A stretch of DNA of 64,000 nucleotides. It comes from Atherix ibis (lineage: Eukaryota; Arthropoda; Insecta; Diptera; Athericidae). A model generated the notes under the pieces. It was not told the origin of the DNA. It saw only the letters and a program-made list of their open reading frames with translations, and did no database searches. How positions within the stretch are numbered: the first letter of the stretch is position 1; the number at the start of each line of letters is the position of its first letter. The position numbers were made by a program, and so were the translations under genes. This document shows positions 50,501 to 61,860 of this stretch, piece by piece. The DNA lies in NCBI GenBank assembly GCA_958298945.1, contig OY282610.1, positions 38,137,667 through 38,201,666 of the forward strand, read 5' to 3'.

Positions 50501-51372
50501 TGTAATAGTTAATAATTAATGAATGTCACTTAAGATGTCTTTATGTGTTCTTGTGCTTCTTAATACTCGTATGTTATTCTTATTTTTTCTTTTGTTTTCT
50601 CTCTCTTAGTCAATCCAAGTTGGTCTTTGACATATTGCTCTACAATTTTTTTTATATCATTTTTTCTTTGTTTTTTTGAATTGGCTGATTATCTAAACTG
50701 GACCATCTTTTTTTTGTAACTATGTCTCTCCTACGTATATATACTCGTCTTTAGACAGACTATCAGTGAGCACTCCTCTATTCATAACTCTCAGTACTAT
50801 TAACACTTACTTAGCTTACTGTGCACATAATAAAAATGATTGATTTCTTAATTTTTAGTTTACTGACCTCTTATTATTTGCAAAAATCTCATTCACCTAA
50901 AGTATAAATAATTTTTTTTTTGAATTTACCTTAAAAATAGATATTTTCAAAATTATAGGACATTATTAAGTTATTGAAAATAATCCTTTTAAAAATTTTA
51001 ACTTACATTTTATGCTCAATCATAAAGTTGAACAATAGAAAAATTTCGATTTCCATTTATTTTGATATGAACAAAAAATATATATAATTATTTATTCAGA
51101 ACAAGTTCACTGTATGGTTAAGATTTGGTTACTTTTATTTATTGCGCAATCGACATACTAATTAGCCTTTAATGATACGATCAAACTATACTGATTCATA
51201 ATTGATACGATTGGTATTTTTGAAGAACTCAAAATTTTACTGAACATTAAGACTGAAAAAATGACATACACTTTTTGATTGAAAATAATGATAACTTTAA
51301 CGTAAAACGTAATTTCTAATTGGATTTGTTTATCAAAAATAGATAATTTCTGAGTAATTTTAAAATTTTGTA
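47591..51372. other. AT-rich unique DNA
   Basis: No gene supported. A 10-bp minisatellite (CATCGCAAAA-like, four copies) lies at 49151-49189. TACTCGTA words lie at 50429 and 50564. The 106-codon frame at 48637-48957 and its antisense partner show no domain I recognise. Confidence 0.45.
49151..49189. repeat. 10-bp minisatellite, four copies
   Basis: Four consecutive units of CATCGCAAAA or CATCGAAAAA, ending in CATCGAAAC. Confidence 0.9.
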
Positions 51373-51403
51373 CAATTTTTAGTGAAATTTTCACTAAAAA
51401 TTG
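51373..51403. repeat. 31-bp near-perfect palindrome
   Basis: Arms of 15 bp (CAATTTTTAGTGAAA and its exact complement) surround a single T. It lies just before the second copy of the dispersed repeat. The minus-strand 98-codon frame at 51158-51454 runs through it, which argues against that frame being coding. Confidence 0.9.
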
Positions 51404-51439
51404 AAATAAAACCAAAAATACGAGTCGTTTCCAACTTTG

Positions 51440-52050
51440 ATCACTATTAAGCAAAATTTATTAACAAAAACTATGCATTAATGAATAAAAATTTTTTCAC
51501 AGTTTGCAAAAATTATTTTAAGAAGAGGAATTAAGTATATTACTATATAAGTCACTGAGAAAATATTACGAGTAGTCTGCTTATTGGTGAGCAGCTTTTG
51601 CATCCATAAACTTGAGGAAAAAAACACGTTTACTTGAAAAAGAGTTTTAAGTTAAATGTCAGAAGCTTTTACATAAACTTAAATGGAAAAAAATATATTT
51701 AAGCCAATTATCAAAGACGAGGATCTCCTAGAAATACTCAATAGTAATCATTTCTGATGATATTTGAGTAAAATTGATATTTATTACCGGAAGTGTATTT
51801 TTAAACTATAGAAATTATTTTATACAAAATTTATAAATAATATTAAAAAAAAAACTTGAATTTTATTTTTATTTTGTATGTTGTAAGAAACTGGTGCTAA
51901 CTGAGCAAAATTGGATGGAGACTTTTATTCACAAGGAAATGTCCCAAATTATTTATTGAGCAAATTCATTTTCTAATTGAACAAAAAAATATATATTTGC
52001 AAACGTCGTAATGTAGTTTTTTTCCCTATACTCAACATTTGGTAAATCTG
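51440..52050. repeat. Dispersed repeat, copy 2, single core
   Basis: Same orientation and order of blocks as 46.2-47.6 kb: CACTATTAAGCAAAATTTAT at 51441, GTCTGCTTATTGGTGAGCAG at about 51575, GACGAGGATCTCCTAGAAAT at about 51715, ACCGGAAGTGTATTTTTAAA at about 51785, ACTGAGCAAAATTGGATGGA at about 51899 and ACATTTGGTAAATC near 52034. Only one core unit is present. It therefore shows the likely ancestral arrangement. Confidence 0.88.
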
Positions 52051-52055
52051 CTCAC

Positions 52056-55000
52056 AAGCGAGGAAAGTTTTGAATAATTGGTTACTAGATTAGAAAAAAA
52101 ATATCTTTCGGGCATTTGTCAGCGAGAGTTTTTGTTGAAAGTCAATTAATAACCAACAAAAGTGATTTGATTTAGTAAATTTTATCCTATTTAGTTTTAT
52201 ATTATTCAAAAAATTTCTGCAACTAATTGAGCAGATTTTGAGAGAAACAATAATTTTGTAGGTAATTGTATTTGTAGTGCAAATTTTTTAATAAAAAATA
52301 TCAGAAAGACATACGTGGTTTTCCCTCACAAAATCGTACGAACTCAACATTATGACAATTTGCTCATGTCTAAGTAAAAAAAAAAACACCATTTTGGAAA
52401 ATATTTATATAAATTATGGTCAACTATAGAGAAGTGTACTCACAATTTATAGAGTGAACATTTATTTTTGATATAACTCATTAAAAAAGATGTTCTAATT
52501 ATGAACAATATTTTTGAGCAAGCAAATTTATTATTTTTCGTATACGCAAGCATTTTGAAGAAACAAAAACCTAATATTAATTAGTTGATTTAGTAAGTTT
52601 TTCACTATTATCAGTTTATTATTAATAGTATCCTTATGAGATTATTAGAAATACTAGCTAGCGTTCATTCGTTTTTATTTGTGTAAAATGTTAGAACAGG
52701 CATATTTGCTGGTTATGCAATGTTATTTTCTCTTATTTTTATTTTAAAAAACTGCTAAAAGTTGCATATGCTCTATCGTATTTTAATGCTTAGCTATACA
52801 GTATATTATGTGATGATATGCTGAAGTCTGTTGTGGTCAATTGAAATTTGAATGGAGCGAAAATCTGTGAAAATCCTATTTCGAAAATGGTATCCTGTTT
52901 ACCGCAGAAAACTGATATATATAGGTGGATATATTCTACACATTTACTCATTCATAACAAGTGTAATACTATACTCAACAATGTTTTTATATATGCCAAT
53001 CTATGAATGCATGTAAATCCTTCTAACGTATACGCAACAAAATGTTTAGATTTTCAATTTTGTACTCTGTGGTTACTGCCAAACTCAGCATGACTTCCAT
53101 AAGAGTATATGCTAGTTGTTCGAATTTCATTATTTTTATTTTTCCTTTCCAGTCTAGACTTTTTTCCAATTCCCTAATACTCAGATTATAGTACATTTAA
53201 TATTTTTCTTAAAGTATCTCATATGAATTATTGAAAAAAAATTTATTCGAAATATATTTAACAAATTAAAAAGAATTTCAATAAAGTTTTCAGAGTTGCA
53301 ATATTTTTTGCTCTACGTGATACAAAACTTCTAAATAAGATAAGTAATGTTTTTAAAGAAAAAATCATACCAATACTGCCAGTTCAAATATAACACCAGC
53401 AATTTCGAAGTTTTATAGCCTATTGCATTGCTCTGTGTAAGCCTACCAAAAATGAACTAAACCAAATTTGCTTATGAATGAGCAAAAATCAGAAAGAAAC
53501 TAGATGAATGTTTTTATCAAAAATATTAAACTTAGAAAATGCTTAATTTTTACGTAAAATTTAATAATTTTGCTCATAGGTGAGCAAATTTTTAAAAATA
53601 TTACTCATAGTTGAACCAACTATTTTATTGTATAAGCATTGGTAAAAAATAAGTTCAATCTGATCAGTTTAAAAAATTTCTAAAATTTATACAATCGCTC
53701 TTGAGCGATTAAAATTTACAGGAAAAAAAAATGCACTGAGCATTTTTCGTACGAATAAAATTGAGAAAAGATTATTTGTACACTTTTTATATAAATCTGC
53801 TTAACGATGTGCAAAATCGAAAGCTTCAAAACCTTAAGAATATTTTTTTTTTAATTTCAAATAGAATTTAATTTAAGATTTATCTATGAACTATAGAGAT
53901 AATTATCTTTATTTAAACGTTATAACAAAATTCCATAACAGTTTAACTTCAAATATTTGCAAAACCAATTTAACCAGCTGGCACCTACCCTTCATTTCTT
54001 CCATTGACCTTTCTATCGTCATCGTATACTAATTAGCTAAAATTTTATAACTTTCATTATCCAAGAATTTGTCACTAAAATGGATCTCTTAAAATCTTAT
54101 TTTTCAAGTATTTATAAAATCTTTTTGACTATAAAATGAAAATCTACACTGAATTTTTTCATTAAATAGTTAAGGTGAATTTTCCTGAATAATTAATACT
54201 CTCCAAAAACAAAAACACAGACAAAAATATTATTACAACTAAAGACCTACTATGGATAATCAAATGGATTATCATATTTCCTTTAAAAAAAAAAAAAAAA
54301 AAAAAAAGAAAAGATAAATTTGAAAATATCTTTTCTCATAACTGAATTTAATTAAAATTTCTCCAAGTATTATGAAAAAATTATTCAATACAATTTCGTT
54401 CAAAATATTGAAACTGGACAATTTTTTTTTGTTGAATGCAACAAAGACCTTATAGCGCTTACATTATCCTTCTCGGTAGTAGAATAATTTCAAATTAAAT
54501 TTGGTCACATTGAAGGATGATTATTCGCATCCAACGGATGGACTTGTGATCCTTGTTGATACAAATCTAAAAGTAATTATGGAATGAGCTATCACACCTC
54601 CACCTCCCCCACAATCTATGCACAAATCTAAATATTATCCGGCTATAGCGAAAATGTTACAAAATGAAATGTTGGACAAAAAAAAAACAGGACTCTTTGG
54701 AAAAAAATTTCACCATCAGCTATTTGACGAAGTTTTAAAGCATATTTTTCCAAGTTGTTATACGTTTATAAGTATTCTCGACAAAAAAAGTTACTTTTTA
54801 CTTAAATTATCTAGAAATTAAATTTTCTCTCATTTAATTGCATTGTTTATCTATTTACAAAGAAAATTAAGTAAATATTATAAGATATACTCAAACTTGT
54901 AGAAATATAATATTTTACTTTCTTAACTTTAAAAGATTGCACATCAAATATGAATTTTATAGCTGAAAGTCTTCAATTTAATTATATTTGAAATATAAAT

Positions 55001-55327
55001 TATTCTTATTGCAGGTTTTCTTATTTCGTTTGTGTAAATTTACTTATATATTTATTTAAGAAAAAGTTTTTAAATTGTGCTTACCCATAACAAGATTAAA
55101 ATGTAACTTATATAAGTTAGGTCCTTTGAAAGCACTATCTTAAGACTACTTAGCTAAAATGTCTAACAAATTCTAGCACAAAAAGGTAAACCCCATTAAA
55201 ATCGAACTAAAATACAATATTAGGTGAAGTCTTAATTGGATAAAGTTTCAGATTAGATGTATACACAAAATTAAGTTAGGCCTGTGCAGGATCAACTTTT
55301 TGTACTAGGTCTTGCCAGAATAACATT
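52056..55327. other. AT-rich unique DNA with scattered palindromes
   Basis: No gene supported. Members of the TGCTCA/TGAGCA motif lie near 52359-52379, 53466-53487, 53569-53589 and, as the variant AATCGCTC-TT-GAGCGATT, at 53693-53710. A run of 24 A residues lies at 54284-54307. A 67-codon frame at 54618-54821 is Lys-rich and unrecognised. Confidence 0.5.
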
Positions 55328-55329
55328 TA

Positions 55330-55356
55330 ACAGTTCAGCTGAAAAGTTTAGAACGT
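55330..55356. repeat. mariner terminal inverted repeat, 3' side of transposase
   Basis: 27 bp starting ACAGTTCAGCTGAAAAG and ending TAGAACGT. It is the reverse complement of 56535-56561 apart from one position (A here versus G in the other repeat, base 8). Confidence 0.95.
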
Positions 55357-55396
55357 AACACAGTAGAAATATTTTTTTTTGCAAAATTCATTTTTA

Positions 55397-56432
55397 TTAT
55401 TCAACATAGTTGCCTTCGAGGGTGATACAGCGATTATAGCGATCTTCCAACTTTTCGATACCATTTTTATAGTACTCTTTCGGTTTTGCCTCAAAATAGG
55501 CCTCAGTTTCGGCAATCGGTCTTAAATTTCTTGCCAGCGAGCATTCTCTTGAGGTCTTCAAACAGGAAAAAGTCGCTGGGGGCCAGATCTGGAGAATACG
55601 GTGGATGGGGAAGCAATTCGTAGCCCAATTCATTGAGTTTGACCATCGTTTTCATCGACTTATGACACGGTGCATTGGCTTGGTGAAACAACACTTTTTT
55701 CTTCTTCAAATGAGGGCGTTTCTTAGCGATTTCTTTCTTCAAACGATCCAATAACGCTATATAATAGTCGCTGTTGATCGTCTGTCCCTTCTGGAGATAG
55801 TCAATGAATATTATACCATGCGCATCCCAAAATACAGACGCCATTACCTTGCCAGCCGACTGTTGCGTCTTTCCACGCTTTGGATTCGGTTCGTCGCTCG
55901 CTCTCCAGTCTGCCGACTGCCGATTGGACTCTGGAGTGTAGTGGCGGAGCCATGTTTCATCCATTGTCACATATCGACGCAAAAATTCGGGTTTATTGCG
56001 CTTGAACAGCTCCAAACCCTGCTCAGAATCATCAACACGTTGTTGTTTTTGCTCCACAGTGAGCTCACGCGGCACCCACTTTGCACACAGCTTTCGCATG
56101 CCCAAATATTCATGCACGATATGTCCAACATGCTCTTTCGATATCTTCAGAGTCTCAGCTATCTCGCTCAACTTCACTTTACGGTCATTTAAAATTATTT
56201 TGTGGATTTTTTTGATGTTTTCTGCCGTTACCACCTCTTTTGGGCGTCCACTGCGTTCTGCATCAACTGTGCTCGTACGACCAGTCCGAAATTGACGAAA
56301 CCAATACTCCACAGTTGAAATAGCTGGAGCAGAGTCCGAATAACGTTTGTCAAACCATGCTTTGGTTTCCACTGTATTTTTTTTCATCAAAAAGCAATGC
56401 TTTATCAATACACGAAATTCGTCTTTATCCAT
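55397..56432 (-). pseudogene. mariner transposase, irritans subfamily, doubly inactivated
   Basis: Transposase cutting and joining mariner ends at TA sites. The ATG at 56432 opens 309 codons. The N-terminal part (about 1-115) carries two helix-turn-helix regions (STVEYWFRQF; KLSEIAETLKISKEHVGHIV). The linker has WVPREL at 119-124, and the catalytic domain begins with TMDETW (first Asp at 158). PYSPDLAPSDFF follows, with the third Asp at 287. The second catalytic Asp, normally in HQDNAPCH, is Ala at 252 (codon GCC), which should abolish catalysis of the DD34D centre. After LAGKKF at 298-303 about 11 nt are missing relative to the family. The frame shifts and stops at TDCRN; the true C-terminus (IAETEAYFEAKPKEYY to EGNYVE-stop at 55397) continues in another frame. 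Otherwise the frame has no stops. An AATAAA hexamer overlaps the natural stop. Confidence 0.95.
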
Positions 56433-56534
56433 TTTTTTTCAATAACAAAAGTTGCTCCACTCAAAATGCTATATCTCACGAACCAATCGACCGATTGCTG
56501 TCAAGTTTTTGCAAGAGGCGCCATCTAGACGTCA

Positions 56535-56561
56535 ACGTTCTAAACTTTTCAGCCGAACTGT
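56535..56561. repeat. mariner terminal inverted repeat, 5' side of transposase
   Basis: 27 bp whose reverse complement begins ACAGTTCGGCTGAAAAG. The TA at 56562-56563 is the target duplication. About 100 bp of untranslated sequence separates it from the transposase ATG. Confidence 0.95.
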
Positions 56562-56563
56562 TA

Positions 56564-57290
56564 AAATAAGGTCTGGGTATATTAAAAAAAAAAAATTGGA
56601 CTATGTTTTAAAGCAATATGATCTGTGGTTTGGATAAAAGTGAATACATTTTTAGGTCATATCTAAATAGTATAAACATAATGTGAACTCTAAGTTTAGG
56701 TCCTAAATAGAACAAGCTGAAGAATTTAGATAAACATAGATGTGCATTTAAGGACTAAGTCTACAAATAGAAAAAAATTCCCATTAGCTGCACATAAAAC
56801 TCATATTACGGTTGACAATAATCCTTAATGTCCTTTCTTAACTTAATATAAAAGCTGAGTTATTATTTGTTTTTTTGCATTAAGCAATTCGATACAATTT
56901 AATAAGTGATTTTTTCCTTTTTATATAAAAGTATATGATCCAAAATGCAAAAAGGAATTTATAATTCCTTGGAGGGGGGGGGGTAGTTGGAGGTTTTAAT
57001 TCATTTAAAGGATAATTTGTAATTTATACTGATTATCATTTCTCATTTGAATTCAATTTGACTGGAAAACCTTTTTTCTTCTTCTTCTTCTTCTTCTTCT
57101 TCTAATTAAATGCAGGATATAAATAAATTATTACCTTCAGAATGATATGCTTTTAATTTTCGTACTTTTATTCTAATAATATAATTGATATTAGTTTTCC
57201 ATTTTTCTATGGGCTATGCTCTTTCTAAGAAATTATCTTAAAACTTCTTGGAATATTGTCAAAGAATGTTGAATTGAAGAAAAAAAAAAA
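56564..57290. other. AT-rich unique DNA
   Basis: No gene seen. A G-tract (GGAGGGGGGGGGGTAGTTGG) lies at 56971-56990 and a TTC-repeat at 57074-57102. Confidence 0.5.
57074..57102. repeat. (TTC)n microsatellite
   Basis: About nine consecutive TTC/CTT triplets. Similar short GAA/TTC runs occur near 14364, 45370 and 62972. Confidence 0.9.
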
Positions 57291-58800
57291 AGGATAAAAT
57301 TTACAACGCCAAGTGGGCGCGATGAACTGAATGAAAATTGTTCCTGATTGCCACAAATTAAACATCACTTAAGACATTTACTTATTTTCGTATATCGTAT
57401 TTGGAATCCGTTTGGCTAAGCTTGTCCCAATACGATATCGAGACTGACATATGCACTCCCACACACATGCTGTGGCATCTTATTCGATAGAAATTAAAGG
57501 GAAAAAATTTCGATTGAATCCGGTTTTTCTATTCAATTTTTCTTCTTCTGTATTTTCGAAAAGTCTGATCACGTTCATGAAAAGTTCGAAGATAATGTAA
57601 CTAAAATGTCCAAAATATCTGTAAGTGTATTAGTGGGGACCGATTGTATCCTTTCGGCTATACTCGTTGATATTATAAACTGGAATCGGCCCATACGATG
57701 GACAACGGGTATACAATGAACCGAAAATACATTCAGACACAAGCATATGGGAGAATTTGGTTAACGTTGACGATGGTTGATGCTAGCAATCACACTATTT
57801 AGGAGCACTATGAATTCAGCCGCCAGGATGTGTTTCCCTTTAGGAATTGGGTCGGTCGGTTGGTTGTTCAAATCCATCCACCCTAAAACTACACATAGAA
57901 CGGTTGGGGTGACAATAGCGGTAGTAGGAGTGCACAGCATCCGCATCAAGCCTTTTTCAGACAATCAGACTCTATTCGGGCAAAATCTAATCGTATTGAT
58001 ACGTGGCTTCCTCTATAAAGACTAGAAAGGATATAAAGTTCCCTTCCTCTCTAAAGACTATATATATTTAGGCGTATAGATATTTGGATATATGCCCGCA
58101 TGTGACAATATGTTTTAAGAGTTATCTTTTGTATACATTTTATACGCTTGAATAGACCATCTTTGAATTTGGACTGTAGACACTTGCATACCCAAACAGG
58201 ACGGGGTAAAAACGAGTACAGTTAAACTTTTCCAATGCAGCATAAGGACAATACTCTCTTTTATTGGCTTTCTTAGACAATATAACCATTGGCTATTTGG
58301 GTTACTTTCATTACATCGAACGTATCAATGCATGAGCAGCCACGTTCGTACGTATGTGTATGCGGCCATGAATAAGGAATAAGAATTGCAGAGTCCAGCT
58401 AAAAACAAAGTTTCTCAAGGAAACTAACTGTCCAGCACCAAAAAGACGAGAAACAATATTAAGTCTGCCAAAGGCTTATGGACGACACCGAATATTGTAC
58501 TTTTGAAACGGACGAAAACAACGGAAAACCAGACAAGGATAATCATATCAAAGTGGTTCCTTTATGCCTTGTACTCGTATTCCAAACACTTATGCATATA
58601 CTTGTACATTGACACATGTGAAGATTCGAGGATATTGTACATCAGGCCCAAATACACTCTAATATTTGTTGAATGTTTTTTCCTGTTTTCGTTTCTTTTT
58701 CTTTGCACTTTAACCGCTTCCCCCATCCTCTTCTATGTCATTTACGAATTGGACAAGCTTGCACTGTTATTGGTAATTTTAGTTTATAGTTCCTAGGTCC
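57291..58800. other. GC-balanced unique island
   Basis: Balanced block with overlapping short frames on opposite strands (82 codons plus at 57777-58025, 67 codons minus at 57761-57964, 97 codons plus at 58503-58796). None has a recognised domain. A TACTCGTA word lies at 58572. It could be conserved non-coding DNA. Confidence 0.35.
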
Positions 58801-59334
58801 TCTAATTCTATCTTTTACCAGAGATATTAAAAGGAGTTTTACCATCCACAACCCAACTCCAAATTTCATCTGCTCATTTTCTATATCTTTCGAATACATA
58901 TTATGGCACTGGTACATGACATGATAAAAACGTGTAATAAATCCCATTTTGTATCCATATAAAGACATGATTTTTTTTCTTTGGTTTCGTTGTTCATTTT
59001 TCATTTGTCCTTCCTTATATTAAATTTATATAGTCTCTATTCAAAAGCTTTCTATTCTCCCTAACATTTTCAATAATTCTTCTTTCTTTGCAATATTATT
59101 TAATATGGTTAAAATATATCGAAGATTTTTTTTTGGTTTGCATTTTAGATTAATGAACAAGAGAAAAAAATTCACTTAAACAACTTAAGGAGCAAATAGA
59201 ATTTTTTCCTCCCTTATTTTTAATATAAAAATTTATGCATACGGTTGAGATGTGCTTTATTTACCAAGTGTGAATTTATATATTAATATAATTAAATAGT
59301 ACATAATTATAAGAAATAAAACCCAATAAAATAA

Positions 59335-60690
59335 TTTTGCTTATGATTGAGCAAATTTTAATGACTTAACTTTTTATTTAAATATTAACTACAATACAAA
59401 AGTCTGACATTTTCTTAATGAATTCCTGACATTTTACAGTATAGATTTTTGTGTATATTTCTATAAATTTTCTTTTTACATTAAAAATAATATAATTGCT
59501 TGCTCTGAACTGAGCAAAATGTATTTTTTTTTGTAGAATGGTTTTTAACATATGTTAAGATTTTAGAAATTTAGCCATATATAAATTAAGAAGAAAAATT
59601 TTCTCTCATTAAAAAGGAAGTTTATTTTTTGCTCTAAACTGAGCAAAATTTGTTTTTCCCTATACAATGTTTATTATATTAAAATTTTAAAAGCTAAGCT
59701 ATAAAAAATTTAGGAAAAAATTTTTTTCCTTAAAAAAAAAAATTAATATTTTGCTCTTAACTTTTTGCTCCTAGGAAAAAAATTGTGCTCTCATTAAAAA
59801 TAGAATTATTTTTTGCTCTACACTGAGTAAAATATTTTTTCTTTATGAGCTTAAGAAAATTTAGGAAAGAAGTTTTTCAATCATTAAAAAGGAAATTAAT
59901 TTTTGCTCTAAACTGAGCAAAATGTTTTTGTTTCTCTATAAAATGTTTATTATATTAAAATTTTTCGAAATTTTGCCATACATAATTTAAGAACAAAATT
60001 GTTCTCTGATTAAAACGAGAATTATTTTTTAGCTCCAAACTGAGCAAAATTTCTTTTTCCCTATAGAATGTTTATTATGCTCAAATTTTAGACACTTATA
60101 TACACAGAATTTAGGAAAAACTTTTTTTTCTTATTAATTTTTTGCTCTAAATTGAGCAAAATTTCTTTTTCTTTATAGAATGTCTGTTAAATTTAAATTT
60201 TAAAAATTCAGCTATACAAAATTTAGGAAACATGTTTTTTTTTCTTATTAAAAATAGAATTTTTTTTGTTCTCAATTGAGGAAAAAGTTGTTTCTTTATA
60301 AAATTTTTGTTATAGTAAATTTTTAGAATCTTAGCTATACAAAATTAAGGAAAAATTTGTTTTTCTTATTAAAAGGAAATTAATTTTTTGCTCCAAACTA
60401 AGCAAAATTTCTTTTTCATATTTTTTATGTTCAAATTTAAGAAATTTAGCCATACATAATTTAGGAAAAAAATTGTTCTCGGACTAAAAAGAGAAATTTT
60501 TTTTACTCTTAACTGAGTAAAATATTTTTTTCTCTATAGAATGTTTATTATATGATATTAATATTTTAGAAATTTGGCTACACATAATTTAGGAAAACCT
60601 ATTTTTCTCTCATTAAAAAGGAAATAATTGTTTGCTCTAAACTGAGCAAAATATTTTTTCTCTATAGAAAATTTATTACAGTATAATTTT
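59335..60690. repeat. Tandem array of ~110-130-bp units, each with a TTTTGCTC/GAGCAAAA hairpin
   Basis: About ten to twelve degenerate units. Each has an inverted motif like TTTGCTCTAAACTGAGCAAA, then T-runs, CTCTATAGAATGTTTATTAT, an AAATTTTAGAAATTTAGC block, CATAATTTAGGAAAAA and TCATTAAAAAGGAAA. The left GCTC or its variant starts at about 59502, 59641, 59753, 59815, 59905, 60032, 60144, 60270, 60390, 60507 and 60634. Spacing is mostly 110-139 bp, with some shorter steps where units lost sequence. An isolated motif lies just before the array at 59335-59356. Stops occur throughout all frames. Confidence 0.88.
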
Positions 60691-61130
60691 AGAAATTTAT
60701 TTATAGTTTAAATTTATAAAATTGTTTTACGTAAATATGCTTTGTTGTGAGCAAACCCTATTTTTAAAGCTTCAAATATATAGAATTTTTACTGCAAGCC
60801 TAAACAAACACACGCTTTCTATTAAACTTTAGTTATTCAAATATTTTCTATCCCATACTTAACAATAGTTTAAAAATAATTTTAGATATTGTTAATAATT
60901 ATTATAGTTTAATAACTAAATTTAAAAAGAACTGAGAATATTTTTGATTTGCTCGATTTATATCTTTTTTCAACTCCACTTAGTTTCTATAAAAAAATGC
61001 TCAATATATTGTAGATATAATATAAAAAATATGCTCAACCTGAGATTGGAAAAAAAAACTCGCTGAACATACCATTCGGATGGGTTTAGACACAAACATT
61101 CATAATATCCATTTAAAGGAAATTATTTAT
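60691..61130. other. AT-rich unique DNA
   Basis: No gene or clear tandem unit seen after the hairpin array. Confidence 0.5.
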
Positions 61131-61860
61131 ATAATTTTGGTTGTGGTTGGCCAATAACTAAATGGTAAAAGGTGGCATGTATAGAATGTATGCCATTATA
61201 GAAATATCCAAGTTGAGTAGAAGCAGAAGGAGATGGGCGACGGTACATTTCAAGTTAAATTGATTGCTGGATTACGTGCACCGACATTGAATTCAAAATG
61301 CTTGTACAAGGCAGCCCCTCTGACACTTTCTTATTAATAAAACAGGTGTTCAACATCATTTCATACATGCTTACAGTATACGTAAGGGCTTACCGACTGT
61401 ATATCTTAATCTATACACAAATATAGAGCGGCGAGGTTAGACAGACGCTAATCTATATACGGCTAAGGTTAGATGGTACAAAGACAAATGACTACAATCT
61501 GGAACCACCACCATCAACACCATTGCCATGTCCACCACTATGACTGCCATCATCCAAACAGGCTCCAGCTACACTAATTCACACAACAACTATAAAATGA
61601 AGGATATGTGGTACTCACTATAGCTGTACCTGCACTTGTACTTGTACTAAACTCCTAACTGCAGGTAATGTCCGTACAATCAATTATTAGCAAAAGTCAA
61701 TTAATGATGATCATCATCATTATTATGACCACCGCCATGACGATATAGTCAAAGCATAATCGAAACCATTACGTCGTCTTCGATATGATTGTGCGGATCA
61801 TTTATTTAATTTATTTTAATTACAAAGATGCTATTGAACAGGAACAATAACTTATGAAAG
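61131..61860. other. GC-balanced unique island
   Basis: Balanced composition with CCACCA/CATCA-rich stretches at 61500-61570 and an ATC/ATT triplet stretch at about 61706-61725. No open frame of 60 codons or more was seen here. It may be conserved non-coding DNA. Confidence 0.35.

Larger units (their letters stand above)
55330..56561 (-). mobile_element. mariner transposon, irritans-type, near full length (1,232 bp)
   Basis: A DNA transposon with 27-bp terminal inverted repeats at both ends, each bordered by the TA dinucleotide duplicated on mariner insertion (55328-55329 and 56562-56563). It carries a single transposase frame on the minus strand that resembles the Himar1/irritans subfamily closely. 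The length is slightly below the ~1.26 kb usual for that subfamily. The transposase is broken, so the copy could move only if its ends were recognised by an enzyme supplied elsewhere. The intact ends and frame suggest a fairly young insertion. Confidence 0.96.

Noticed and set aside
55818..56295. Plus-strand frames of 124 and 99 codons
   Set aside because: Antisense shadows of the mariner transposase.
57840..57890. tRNA-like words (GTTCAAATCC resembling a B box)
   Set aside because: No matching A box or cloverleaf stems could be folded around it.
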